A stretch of DNA of 64,000 nucleotides, taken from NCBI GenBank assembly GCA_035489755.1, contig DATGZK010000018.1, forward strand, positions 62,001 through 126,000. The letters are read 5' to 3'. A program made the translations under genes and the position numbers. Below are positions 8,375 to 16,997 of this stretch, piece by piece (position 1 is the first letter of the stretch; each line of letters begins with the position of its first letter). The notes under the pieces were generated by a model. The model saw nothing but the letters and a program-made list of their open reading frames with translations, made no database searches and was not told where the DNA came from. The DNA is from UBA9160 sp035489755 (lineage in GTDB: Bacteria > Myxococcota_A > UBA9160).

Positions 8375-9415
8375 ATGCCCCGGACCCGCAGCACGACGAC
8401 CCTACCCTGGACCCTGCGCATGATCGAACGCTCGCGGGTCACTCCTGTGTGGCTCACGCTCGGAGTCACGGCGGCGTACCTCGCGCTTTCCCTCCTTTGG
8501 CACAACCTCGCGGGTCCTTACCATGGGATCTACGTGCACGATGTGCCCTTCTGGCACACGAGCTGGAGGCTCGAGCTCGTCTTCGGGCTTCTGTTCGCAG
8601 TCCCACTCTCGCTTGCGACCTGGCTATTCCGCGGCGCCCGGCGCGATTTCGACGCCCTTCGCCCGGTGCTCCGGCTCTCGGAGAAAGAGGCTGCCGCCAT
8701 GCGCGCAGGGCTTCTGCTGTTCCGTCGGCGAGATCTCCTCATCGCCGGACTTTCGGGCATGGCGGCGGGCTTCGGCTTGAATCTGGCCGTATCTCAGCTT
8801 CTCCACAGCGAGGTTGCCCGCGACCTGTTCTGGCGTGTGCCGCGTGACCTCCTGCTCTCCTGGCTGGTGGCGCGCCTCGTGTTCATCGCGCTCGAGCTCG
8901 GGCGCCGCTTCTCGCGACTCGGCGAAGAGCACGCGCACATTGACCTGCTCGACCCGCGTCCGCTCGCACCGTTCGCGCGGTTCGCCCTTCGATCGGCGGG
9001 TTCGATCCTCGTTAGTGCATCGCTGTGCGCACCGCTCTTCGAGGAGCTAGAGGCACTTCCCGTCACGATCGCGATCGTGGTGTGGATTGTGCTGCTGGCA
9101 GTGGGAGCGCTGCTGCTACCGGTGCGCGGTGTGCACCGGCGCATTCGCAGTGTGAAGCAGGCCGAGCTCTGGCGCGTGCGCGGCATGATCTCGGCGACGC
9201 GGCAGAATGCCCTCGCCGCGGGCCATCCTCAGGCGCTGGCCTCGGCGGCGGCGCTGCAGGGCCTCGCCGCGTACCTCACACTGGTGGCAGGCCTGTCGGA
9301 GTGGCCGTTCGAGACGGCGACCCTGGTCCAGTTCGGCGCCTATCTCGCGTTGCCTGTGGGTTCATGGCTCGGGGGAGCGATCGTGGAGCGCCTTATCGCA
9401 CTGTGGTTCCACTGA
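8375..9415 (+). CDS. Multi-pass membrane protein of unknown function
   Basis: I do not recognise this 346-aa protein. It has about six hydrophobic segments: one near residue 25 after a basic N-terminus, others around WRLELVFGLLFAVPLSL, LLIAGLSGMAAGFGLNLAV, SWLVARLVFIALELG and VTIAIVVWIVLLAVGALLL, and one near the C-terminus. Arg-rich cytoplasmic loops lie between them. No catalytic motif is apparent. The ATG at 8375 lacks a Shine-Dalgarno sequence but has a -10-like hexamer 6 nt upstream; an in-frame ATG at 8420 is an alternative. It converges with acs. Confidence 0.6.
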   Translation: MPRTRSTTTLPWTLRMIERSRVTPVWLTLGVTAAYLALSLLWHNLAGPYHGIYVHDVPFWHTSWRLELVFGLLFAVPLSLATWLFRGARRDFDALRPVLRLSEKEAAAMRAGLLLFRRRDLLIAGLSGMAAGFGLNLAVSQLLHSEVARDLFWRVPRDLLLSWLVARLVFIALELGRRFSRLGEEHAHIDLLDPRPLAPFARFALRSAGSILVSASLCAPLFEELEALPVTIAIVVWIVLLAVGALLLPVRGVHRRIRSVKQAELWRVRGMISATRQNALAAGHPQALASAAALQGLAAYLTLVAGLSEWPFETATLVQFGAYLALPVGSWLGGAIVERLIALWFH

Positions 9416-9430
9416 GCGCTGCAGCTGCCG

Positions 9431-11386
9431 CTAGGCCTCCTGCGCCTCGCGCAGCCTCGCCAGCACGCTGTAGTCCTCCAGCGTCGTCGTGTCCTGGCCG
9501 GTTTCCTTTCCGGCCGCGATGTCGCGCAGCAGGCGGCGCATGATCTTGCCCGAGCGGGTCTTGGGGAGGGCGTCGGTGAACCTGAGATCGGCGGGCTTCG
9601 CAATCGCACCGATTTCCTTCGCCACATGGTCGCGCAGCTCCTCGCGCAGCTCGGCATCCGCGCGAGCGCCCGCCTTGGGTGTCACAAAGGCGACAATGGC
9701 GGTGCCGGTGAGGTCGTCGGGTCTGCCGACCACGGCGGCCTCGGCCACTTTGCGATGGGAGACGAGGGCGCTCTCGACTTCCATCGTACCGATGCGATGC
9801 CCCGAGATGTTCATCACATCGTCCACCCGGCCCATCACCCAGAAATATCCGTCCTGGTCCAAGTGTGCGCCGTCGCCCGTGAAGTAGGAGCCGGGGAAGC
9901 GGGTCCAGTACTGCTCCCGATAACGTTTTGTGTCTCCCCAGATGCCTCGCAGCATCCCCGGCCACGGCTTGCGCAGCACGAGGAAGCCGCCCGCGGGCGC
10001 CTTCACCGGCTTGCCGTCGGCGTCGACCACAGCGGCGTCGATGCCGGGAAAGGGCAGCGTGCAGGATCCCGGCTTGGTCGGCACCGCCCCGGGGAGCGGA
10101 GTGATCAGGATCCCGCCGGTTTCCGTCTGCCACCAGGTGTCCACGATCGGGCAGCGCTTGCCTCCAATCACGCGGTGGTACCACATCCATGCCTCGGGAT
10201 TGATGGGCTCCCCCACGGTTCCAAGCAGGCGGAGCGAAGTGAGATTGTGTCGTTGGGGATGCTCGTCCCCGAGGCGCACGAAGGTACGAATGGCGGTCGG
10301 AGCGGTGTAGAAGACGCTGACGCGGTGCCGTTCGATCATTTGCCAAAGACGGTCGGGACCCGGATGAATCGGTGCGCCTTCGTACATCACCGAGGTTGCG
10401 CCATTGGCGAGAGGACCGTAGAGCACATAGGAATGCCCCGTGACCCAGCCGACGTCCGCCGTGCACCAGAAAGTGTCCTCTTCTCGCAGGTCGAAGATCA
10501 CTTTCGCCGTCGCGGCGACGTGCACGAGATACCCGCCCGTGGTGTGGAGGATGCCCTTGGGCTTGCCGGTCGACCCGCTCGTGTAGAGGATGAAGAGCGG
10601 ATGTTCCGAGTCGAGCTTAGCCGGCGGACAATCCGCCGAAGCGCCGGCCATGAGCTCGTGCCACCAAAGATCCCGACCCGCGTGCAAGACGATCGGCTCG
10701 CCCGTGCGCTTGACCACGACGACCTTCTCCACGCCCGGTGCGTGGGAGACTGCCTCATCGACCGCGTTCTTGAGCCGGATGGGCTTCCCGCGTCTCCATC
10801 CGCCGTCGGCCGTGACAACGATCTTGGCGCCGACATCGATGATCCGGTCGCGCAGTGCCTCGGCAGAAAAGCCGCCGAACACCACGCTGTGGGGAGCCCC
10901 GATCCGCGTGCAGGCAAGCATGGCGACCGCAATTTCCGGAATCATCGGCATGTAAATCACGACCCGGTCGCCCTTGGCGACGCCAAGACCCTTGAGCACG
11001 TTCGAGAACTTGCACACCTCGCGGTGGAGCTCACCGTAGGTGAGGATCCGCACGTCCCCCGGCTCCCCCTCCCATAGGAGGGCCGCCTTATTCCGCCTCC
11101 ACGCGTTCGGGCCCTCGAGGTGGCGATCCAGACAGTTCCAGGAGACGTTGGTTTGTGCGCCGACAAACCACTTCGCGTAGGGCAACTTCCAGTCCAGCAC
11201 CTTGCGCCACGGTCGGAACCAAGACACGTGCTCCTTCGCCATCTGCGCCCAGAACTTTGCGGGATTGCGGGCCGCTTCGCGGCGCAGCGCTTCGAGCTTT
11301 GCACGGTTCCAGTGCGCCCGCTCTGCAAACTCAGGCGGCGGCTTGAAGACGCGCTTTTCCTTCAGGAGCGATTCGATGTCAGCCAT
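9431..11386 (-). CDS. acs: Acetyl-CoA synthetase (AMP-forming)
   Basis: Acs activates acetate to acetyl-CoA via acetyl-AMP. The 651-aa protein matches the family length and has the AMP-binding motif YTSGSTGKPKG, then DVGWVTGHSY, GEPINPEAW and DTWWQTETGG, and the C-terminal PKTRSGKIMRR containing the Lys that is acetylated to silence Acs in many bacteria. No acetyltransferase or deacetylase gene is adjacent. The ATG at 11386 is preferred over the one at 11395 because the AGAGGA site is 9 nt from the former and abuts the latter. It follows the M24 aminopeptidase gene on the same strand after a short gap. Confidence 0.95.
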   Translation of the reverse strand: MADIESLLKEKRVFKPPPEFAERAHWNRAKLEALRREAARNPAKFWAQMAKEHVSWFRPWRKVLDWKLPYAKWFVGAQTNVSWNCLDRHLEGPNAWRRNKAALLWEGEPGDVRILTYGELHREVCKFSNVLKGLGVAKGDRVVIYMPMIPEIAVAMLACTRIGAPHSVVFGGFSAEALRDRIIDVGAKIVVTADGGWRRGKPIRLKNAVDEAVSHAPGVEKVVVVKRTGEPIVLHAGRDLWWHELMAGASADCPPAKLDSEHPLFILYTSGSTGKPKGILHTTGGYLVHVAATAKVIFDLREEDTFWCTADVGWVTGHSYVLYGPLANGATSVMYEGAPIHPGPDRLWQMIERHRVSVFYTAPTAIRTFVRLGDEHPQRHNLTSLRLLGTVGEPINPEAWMWYHRVIGGKRCPIVDTWWQTETGGILITPLPGAVPTKPGSCTLPFPGIDAAVVDADGKPVKAPAGGFLVLRKPWPGMLRGIWGDTKRYREQYWTRFPGSYFTGDGAHLDQDGYFWVMGRVDDVMNISGHRIGTMEVESALVSHRKVAEAAVVGRPDDLTGTAIVAFVTPKAGARADAELREELRDHVAKEIGAIAKPADLRFTDALPKTRSGKIMRRLLRDIAAGKETGQDTTTLEDYSVLARLREAQEA

Positions 11387-11416
11387 CGGACGCATTCCTC
11401 TCGCTGGTCGCGGCGC

Positions 11417-12712
11417 CTACGCGCCGCGCACCCAGGCCTCAACGTCCTCAGGACGCTTGGGGATCGCAGCCGTCAAATTCTGGTGACCGCTGGAGGTGAT
11501 CAGCACGTCGTCTTCGATCCGCACACCGATGCCTCGAAAACGCGGGTGTGCGGCTTCTGCATCGGCTGAGATGTAAAGACCGGGCTCGATGGTGAACACC
11601 ATCCCCGGTTCAAGCGTGCGAGGCTTTCCATTCGCGGTGTAGGCACCGACGTCATGCACGTCGAGGCCGAGCCAGTGGCTCGTGCGGTGCATGTAATATT
11701 TGCGATAGGCGTCGCTCGCGACAAGGTCATCCAGATTTCCAGAAAGCAGGCCCAGCTGCACCATGCCGTCGGTGAGCACTCGCACCGCTGCCGTATGCAG
11801 CTGGTCCAGCGTGGCGCCCGGTTTGGCGAGCGCGAATGCCGCCTCTTGTGCCGCCAGCACCACCTCATAGACCGAGCGGGCTGCGCCCTCGAGCTTCCCG
11901 CCAATGGGGTAGGTTCTCGTCACGTCCGACGCGTAGCCTTGGAGCTCACAGCCGGCATCCACCAGCACGAGCTCTCCTTCGCGCAGCGCCTGATCGTTCG
12001 TGATGTAGTGCAAGACTGTCGCGTTCTTGCCGCCGCCCACGATCGTTGTGTAGGCAGGCCCCGAGCCGCCGCGCCGGCGGAATGTGAAGTCGAGCACGGC
12101 CTCGAGCTCGTACTCATAGGCGCCGCCATGGGCCAAACGCGCGGCGGCTGCATGCGCCTCGCGCGAAATATCCGCCGCCTCGCGCATGATGTCGAGCTCG
12201 CTGGATTCCTTGAGAAGTCGCATCTCGTGCAGGATCGACCGCGGATCGACGATTTCGGTGGGCGGGACAAGACCCATGCGCGAGCGCAGACGCATGGCCT
12301 CGAGGGATTCGATGAGCTTCGCGTCGAGCGCGGCATCCCGCCCGAGCACATGAAACACCCGTCGCACCTTCTCGAGGAGCTTGGGGAGCGCCGCGGCGAG
12401 CTCATCGGACGGGAAAGCAGCGTCGGCGGTGTAGTCGCGTACCGCGCCCTCGACCCCGGGGCGGTAGCCGTTCCAGACTTCGGCCTCGGGCTGGCGCGGC
12501 TCGACGTAGAGCGTGAAAGCGGGTCCCCCGTCGGTTCGCAGGACCGCTGCGGCGTGGGGATGGTTGAAACCCGTCAGGTACCAGAAGTCGCTGTCTTGCC
12601 GAAACGGGAAGTGGGTGTCGGCCGAACGCGTCGCGAGGCGGGCGCCCAGGATCACTGCCACCGCATCGGGACCCATTGCTTCGAGAAATCGGCGTCGCCG
12701 TTCCGCGAACAC
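11417..12712 (-). CDS. pepP: Xaa-Pro aminopeptidase (M24B metallopeptidase)
   Basis: The enzyme removes the N-terminal residue from peptides with proline in second position. The 431-aa protein has an N-terminal AMP_N domain (FRQDSDFWYLTGF) and a C-terminal pita-bread domain. All five metal ligands are visible: LVDAG, ASDVTRT, the His in SHWLGLDVHDVG, FTIEPGLY and VRIEDDVL. The start is GTG with no ribosome site; a TAGACT hexamer sits 6 nt upstream, so the message may be leaderless. The gene lies between the propeller lipoprotein and acs on the minus strand. Confidence 0.93.
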   Translation of the reverse strand: MFAERRRRFLEAMGPDAVAVILGARLATRSADTHFPFRQDSDFWYLTGFNHPHAAAVLRTDGGPAFTLYVEPRQPEAEVWNGYRPGVEGAVRDYTADAAFPSDELAAALPKLLEKVRRVFHVLGRDAALDAKLIESLEAMRLRSRMGLVPPTEIVDPRSILHEMRLLKESSELDIMREAADISREAHAAAARLAHGGAYEYELEAVLDFTFRRRGGSGPAYTTIVGGGKNATVLHYITNDQALREGELVLVDAGCELQGYASDVTRTYPIGGKLEGAARSVYEVVLAAQEAAFALAKPGATLDQLHTAAVRVLTDGMVQLGLLSGNLDDLVASDAYRKYYMHRTSHWLGLDVHDVGAYTANGKPRTLEPGMVFTIEPGLYISADAEAAHPRFRGIGVRIEDDVLITSSGHQNLTAAIPKRPEDVEAWVRGA

Positions 12713-12718
12713 GTCTTT

Positions 12719-12724
12719 AGTCTA
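12719..12724 (-). promoter_or_regulatory. Candidate -10 box of a leaderless pepP transcript
   Basis: TAGACT on the minus strand is followed by six bases and then the GTG start of pepP. The 23-bp gap after the lipoprotein stop contains no Shine-Dalgarno sequence. No clear -35 was found. Inferred from spacing only. Confidence 0.35.
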
Positions 12725-12735
12725 GCCCAGGCGGC

Positions 12736-13929
12736 TCAAGGTGCGGCCGTGCACACCACCGTGACGCCCGCACACAGGGTGGCGCACAGGTGGTCGCCAT
12801 CCAGAACCGCCGTGTAGTAGAGGCTATCGGCCGGCCGGGGCAGCTCGACCGTGCGGACCTCGCGGCCGCTTGGCGCCGCGAGGTCAACCACATGAATGCG
12901 CCCGCTCCAGCGCGTGATCACGACCCGCTGGTCTTGCGCGACCCGAATCTCCTGGGCGAAGTCGCTCGTCGCGGGGAAGCGATCGTCGAGCAGGATGCGG
13001 CGGCCTGCGGTCGCGAGAGAACCCGTCTCGTCCGGACGAACGATACGCAACGTGAGCTGCGTGCCAGCGCGCTCCGCCAGATAACCCGTTCCGGCCGCAT
13101 CGAAGGTAACGAACTGGAGCTCAGGGAACTCAAATCGCACGAGCTCCCGACCGGCGAGATCGATCACCCGGGCGTCTTGCCGGACTTTCTCCCTCCGATC
13201 GTCGGGGATGAGGTCCGTCGTGAGCCACACCGCCCGCCGCGTGGAGTCGTATGCGAGAGACTTTGGCGCGACCTTCCAACCGGTAGGGCCGTCAAGAGCC
13301 AGCTCGGCGATGAGCGCGCCGTCAGACTCAAACTGCACGACCGAACCACTCCCGCCCGCAAGTCCCGCATAGCGTGTGGCAACGATCGACCCTCCCGGTC
13401 CCAGCGCGAGCTCGTTCAGGCCGACGCCGAGCTTGCCGAGCGCGACCGCGTGCCCCGTCGAAAGCTCGACGTAGCCGGACTCTTCGAAATACGTCGAGTA
13501 GTAGATGCGCCCGTTGGGGTGGGCAAGGACATCCCACACGCCTCCGCGGGCGGGGACGCTCGGGTTGGGGGAGGCGGTGAGGGCTGGCAGCATACGCTCG
13601 GCGCGCAAATCGAAGCGGCCGATCAGCCGTGGTCCCTTCTGCCTCAGGTCTGCACTGGGGTCGCCCCCCGCGGCTCGCATCGCACTCCAAAACGCGGACT
13701 CGCCGAAGTAGAGGACGCCATCCCGCGCGTCGCCGTACCAGGCGCAGTAGCTCTCTTCGATGCTCGGCGCCGGGGCGGTCTCCATGAGAACCGGCGCGCG
13801 AGCAGTGTCGCGCTCCGTAGTGGGGAGCTCTTTGCAGCCCACAAGGAGAGCCGCCGAGAGGGCGAACCCGGCAAAGACATGTGACAACCCGTGCGGCAGT
13901 GCTGCATTCTGCGGCAGAGGTCCAATCAT
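12736..13929 (-). CDS. Putative lipoprotein with beta-propeller-like domain
   Basis: The 397-aa protein starts with a signal peptide ending in a lipobox (SAALLVGC, Cys about residue 32), so it is probably lipidated and exported. The remainder is a repeated beta-strand sequence with segments such as WDVLAHPNGRIYYSTYF, LNELALGPGGSIVATRYAG and IRVAQDQRVVITRW, resembling SMP-30/NHL-type propellers. No catalytic residues were recognised. A GGGAG site precedes the ATG. The upstream side is the long gene-free region ending in an orphan terminator. Confidence 0.6.
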   Translation of the reverse strand: MIGPLPQNAALPHGLSHVFAGFALSAALLVGCKELPTTERDTARAPVLMETAPAPSIEESYCAWYGDARDGVLYFGESAFWSAMRAAGGDPSADLRQKGPRLIGRFDLRAERMLPALTASPNPSVPARGGVWDVLAHPNGRIYYSTYFEESGYVELSTGHAVALGKLGVGLNELALGPGGSIVATRYAGLAGGSGSVVQFESDGALIAELALDGPTGWKVAPKSLAYDSTRRAVWLTTDLIPDDRREKVRQDARVIDLAGRELVRFEFPELQFVTFDAAGTGYLAERAGTQLTLRIVRPDETGSLATAGRRILLDDRFPATSDFAQEIRVAQDQRVVITRWSGRIHVVDLAAPSGREVRTVELPRPADSLYYTAVLDGDHLCATLCAGVTVVCTAAP

Positions 13930-14272
13930 CCTAGGAAACTCCCGTTAAATCGGTAACTTAGGTGCTAGCTGGGGCGGGGCTGAACGGCGGCCGATGCGTC
14001 CGTCCGACGCACTCAATCGCGGCACCCATCGTCCCCGAGAAGCGCATGCACGCGAAAAATCAAGGAGTTGAAGGGCACGGGTGTCTGCACTCAGGCTGGC
14101 ACGAAGGATGCAATCGCCTTAAGCCGGAGCCGATCTGGTACGGAAGCAGCGAATGAACGTGGGCGCGCTCAATCGCTGAATCCGTCCCGAAGATCCAGAG
14201 ACCCTGACAAAGGCGCTTTCCCCCAGAACGGCACCCCGCCTGACTCAGGATCCTCGGGACACCAGGTCGAAC
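13930..14272. other. Gene-free region, 340 bp
   Basis: No reading frame here resembles a protein. It must hold the promoter of the minus-strand lipoprotein gene at its left end. Its right part has long-range self-complementarity and runs directly into a strong plus-strand terminator, suggesting a non-coding RNA. Confidence 0.5.
14080..14272 (+). ncRNA. Candidate structured small RNA of unidentified class
   Basis: The segment is bounded on the right by a perfect plus-strand intrinsic terminator, yet no plus-strand gene precedes it. Two helices pair its two ends: GGTGTC (14080-14085) with GACACC (14258-14263), and inside it TCAGGC (14091-14096) with GCCTGA (14238-14243). That gives a closed, roughly 185-nt rod-like molecule, similar in size and outline to 6S RNA. 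I could not match the conserved 6S central bulge, nor SRP, RNase P or tmRNA signatures, so the class is open. The 5' end is a guess. Confidence 0.35.
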
Positions 14273-14311
14273 GGCCCTCCGACCTTCGCGGTCGGAGGGC
14301 CTTTTGCTTTT
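14273..14311 (+). terminator. Strong Rho-independent terminator, plus strand
   Basis: A perfect 12-bp stem (14273-14284 with 14290-14301) closes a 5-nt loop, TTCGC, and is followed by TTTTGCTTTT. The T-rich tail lies only on the plus-strand side, so it ends plus-strand transcription. The tail overlaps the stop codon of the minus-strand rnd gene. Confidence 0.85.
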
Positions 14312-15509
14312 AGGCGCTGGCCGCGTCGGCGTCGGCGGCTCCTGCCGCCAGTTGCCTCGCGACCTCTTCGCCGAACTCGCGCGCGAACCAGCCCTTGAGC
14401 TCCGGCAGCTCCAATACTTCCTCGGCGTTCGACGGGCAGCGCCAGGCGATCGCCTCGAGCGCGGAGTTGGGACACAAAACACCGGGGTCGAGCGCAAGCT
14501 CCGCGGCCCGGATGGCCCGCCAGCGCTTCAGGGCGGCGACGATCCGCTCGGTACGGCGGTCCATGCGTCGGCGTCCGCCGCCTTCGGGGCGGGTGATTGG
14601 ACCGTGCTGGCTCTTGCGGCCGCGGCCGACGGCGGCGAGGACATCGCGACCGAGTCGGCGAAGGATCAGCTCCGTCACGCCCTTGATCTGCGAGAGTTCC
14701 TCCAGCGTGCGCGGGTGCCGCTCGGCGATTTCGAGGAGCGTGCGATTGCCGAGCACCTTGAACGGCGGGCGATCGATCTCACGGGCCCGCGCGTCACGCA
14801 GCAAGAAGAGCTCGCGCAGCACCGAGAGACTGACCCGGTCGAGGCTGCGGGCGCCCTTAATCCGCAGGTAGCCGAGCTCGTCGAAATGGCGGCTCGGCCA
14901 TTCGCGCTTGGTCAGTGTCTCGAACTCTTCTTGCGCCCACGCCAGGCGCCCCCGGTTCCGAAGCTCCCGTTCGAGCTTCTCAGCGAGGGGAATCAGGTAG
15001 GCGACATCGGCGGCGGCGTAGCGGAGCTGGCTCTCCGAAAGCGGCCGCACCGACCAGTCCGAGCGTTGCTCATCTTTGGGAAGCGACACCTTAAAATGTC
15101 GCTCAGCGATCGCCGCAAGTCCGATCGCGGGGTAGCCCAGCAGCTGTGCACTCACCATCGTGTCGAACAAGTTGACAAAGCGGAAGCCGCAGTCGCGCTT
15201 TAGGACATAGATATCGTATTCCGCGGCATGGAAGATCTTTCGGACCTCGTTGGAGCCCAGGACCGCGCCGAGGGGAGCAAGCTCGCTCGGCCCACCCAGA
15301 GCGATCGGATCGACCAAGAAAATGTTGGTGCGCGTCGCGATCTGGACAAGGCAGGTCTTGTCGAAGTAGTGGTAGAAGCTGTCGGCCTCGGTGTCGAAGG
15401 CGACGACCTGTTCTGAGAGCAAGTCGTGCGCGAGCGCCTCAAGGGCAGCGCGGTCTTCGATGCGCTGAAAGTCAGCCAAACCCTTGCCCCGATCCGCGGT
15501 GGCTTTCAT
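14310..15509 (-). CDS. rnd: Ribonuclease D
   Basis: RNase D is a 3'-5' exoribonuclease that trims tRNA and other structured RNA ends. The DEDD exonuclease domain is at the start: FDTEAD (Asp39, Glu41), the HAAEYDIYVL block, and YAAADVAYL carrying the last Tyr and Asp. Two HRDC-type helical domains follow, around RPPFKVLGNRTLLEIAE and the C-terminal 80 residues. The ATG at 15509 (399 aa) places the exonuclease motif at the distance usual for the family. A longer start at 15629 adds 40 non-family residues but cannot be excluded. Confidence 0.88.
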   Translation of the reverse strand: MKATADRGKGLADFQRIEDRAALEALAHDLLSEQVVAFDTEADSFYHYFDKTCLVQIATRTNIFLVDPIALGGPSELAPLGAVLGSNEVRKIFHAAEYDIYVLKRDCGFRFVNLFDTMVSAQLLGYPAIGLAAIAERHFKVSLPKDEQRSDWSVRPLSESQLRYAAADVAYLIPLAEKLERELRNRGRLAWAQEEFETLTKREWPSRHFDELGYLRIKGARSLDRVSLSVLRELFLLRDARAREIDRPPFKVLGNRTLLEIAERHPRTLEELSQIKGVTELILRRLGRDVLAAVGRGRKSQHGPITRPEGGGRRRMDRRTERIVAALKRWRAIRAAELALDPGVLCPNSALEAIAWRCPSNAEEVLELPELKGWFAREFGEEVARQLAAGAADADAASA

Positions 15510-15704
15510 TCCGAGAACCGCATGCGTTGCGTCTTTTTGTCCCGGACTGGTCAGTGCGCGAACGAATCCCGATGCACTCGCTCGAGGGGGCACGCCGGCC
15601 CCGAGGAGGGCCGAAGCCGGCAGGGCCATGCTAGCCGAGGCGGCACCCGGCCGTCACCCCGACTTCCGGCGGCGGCGGGCCGCCTTGCGCGCGCCCCCAA
15701 CTCT

Positions 15705-15710
15705 TATACT
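15705..15710 (+). promoter_or_regulatory. Candidate -10 box (TATACT) of a leaderless transcript
   Basis: TATACT matches the -10 consensus at five of six positions and ends 6 nt before the GTG start of the FIST gene, placing the expected transcription start on the start codon. There is no Shine-Dalgarno sequence. Confidence 0.45.
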
Positions 15711-15716
15711 CGAAGG

Positions 15717-16871
15717 GTGATCTCGGCCGGATCGGGCATTTCAAGCGAGGCGCGCGGGGAGGCGGCGGCTGAGGCGGCCGTTGCGGCGGCGCTCGCCGCG
15801 GCGAGCCTCGAGCGTGCGGAGGCAGCCCTGCTGTTTGCGACCGCGAGCTACGGGAGCTCGTTACCCACGATGGTGGAGGCAGCGGTCGCCGCCCTTGGGA
15901 CCGAGGCCGTCGTGGGCTCGACGGCTCACGGTGTGATGAGCGGAGGGCGCGAGGAAGAGGGGCAGGGGGTCGGCGTGCTGGTCTTGGGCGGCATGGAGGC
16001 GCATCCCTTCCTGGTTCCTGAGCTGCGGCGCAATGGAGCGGCGGCCGGAGCCGAAATCGTTCACGCGGTCGGACGCCCGCCCGATGAGCGCGATCTTGTC
16101 CTCCTCCTCCCGGATGCGGCCGGGGCGGATCTCGCAGGGCTTGTCGCGGCGGTGCGTGCGGCGGTCGCACCGGCCACCATTGTCGGTGCCGGTGCCGCCC
16201 AGCCGCTGGAGGCCCCTTCGCTTCAGTGGTGGGGACGCGAACTCGCTGCGGGTGCCTTGGCGGGCCTCGTGCTGCGGGGTGACGCTCCGCCGCGGATTGG
16301 TGTCACGCAGTCGTGCCGCCCCGTGTCCGATCTCATGACCGTGACCCGGGCGGAGGGCAACTGGATCGTCGAGCTCGATGGGCGGCCTGCGCTCGACGTG
16401 TACCGCGAGGTCGCCCGCGGCCCGCTTGCGGCGGACCTGCGCCGCGCGGCGGCGTTCGTGTTGGTGGCGCTCCCGAAAGATGCAAAAGACCCCTTGCGAC
16501 CCGGCGGCTATCTGGTGCGCCATGTCGTCGGGTTCGCCGAAAGGCGCCGCGCATTCGCCTTGCCCGAGGCGGTCGTGCGGGGCGGGAACCTTGCCTTCGT
16601 GCTCCGCGATGCCGCCGCGGCACGCGAGGATATGAAGTCCATGCTGGTTTCGCTCGGCGAGCGGCCCCCTGCCTTCGGCATCTATCTCGATTGCTGCGCC
16701 CGCGGCGTTTCCCTGTTCGGAATCCCTGGTCTCGAGGCCGCCTACCTGGAGGGCGCCTTCGCGGCGAGACCCATCCTCGGCATGCTCGGCTCCTGCGAGA
16801 TTGGACCGATTGGCGGCACCGCAGAACTGCTCACCTACACCGGCGTCCTCGCGCTGATCGACTCCGCCTAG
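15717..16871 (+). CDS. FIST N-/C-domain sensor protein
   Basis: The 384-aa protein matches the FIST architecture: an N-terminal domain with FATASYGSSL and the VVGSTAHGVMSGG turn, and a C-terminal FIST_C domain with YLDCCARG, LGMLGSCEIGPIG and the end segment LLTYTGVLALI. FIST proteins are thought to sense small ligands, possibly amino acids, and usually work with signalling partners, none of which is adjacent. The GTG at 15717 is the only reasonable start and looks leaderless. It is divergent from rnd and followed by the IclR regulator. Confidence 0.8.
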   Translation: MISAGSGISSEARGEAAAEAAVAAALAAASLERAEAALLFATASYGSSLPTMVEAAVAALGTEAVVGSTAHGVMSGGREEEGQGVGVLVLGGMEAHPFLVPELRRNGAAAGAEIVHAVGRPPDERDLVLLLPDAAGADLAGLVAAVRAAVAPATIVGAGAAQPLEAPSLQWWGRELAAGALAGLVLRGDAPPRIGVTQSCRPVSDLMTVTRAEGNWIVELDGRPALDVYREVARGPLAADLRRAAAFVLVALPKDAKDPLRPGGYLVRHVVGFAERRRAFALPEAVVRGGNLAFVLRDAAAAREDMKSMLVSLGERPPAFGIYLDCCARGVSLFGIPGLEAAYLEGAFAARPILGMLGSCEIGPIGGTAELLTYTGVLALIDSA

Positions 16872-16960
16872 GCGGCCTCGCCCCACTTCGGATTCTCGCG
16901 CTGCGCAAGGCCTCGGGCGGGCTTTGCCCTTGCGCCGGCCCGCTTCACCGGCGTAAGCTC

Positions 16961-16997
16961 GTTCCAATAAAATGGATGGTGTTCCGAATAATGGAAC
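16961..16997 (+). promoter_or_regulatory. Tandem palindromic operator at the IclR regulator start
   Basis: Two related elements 20 bp apart cover the start region. One is GTTCCAATAAAATGGA (16961-16976), with inverted arms TCCA/TGGA. The other is GTTCCGAATAATGGAAC (16981-16997), with perfect arms GTTCC/GGAAC. Such AT-centred palindromes over a regulator's own start are typical of autoregulated IclR-family genes. The second element contains one of the two candidate ATG codons. Confidence 0.5.

Noticed and set aside
14255..14275. A T-arm-like stretch near CAGGTCGAACGG ahead of the orphan terminator
   Set aside because: No acceptor, D or anticodon arms could be built, so a tRNA is not supported; the region is reported only as an unidentified RNA candidate.
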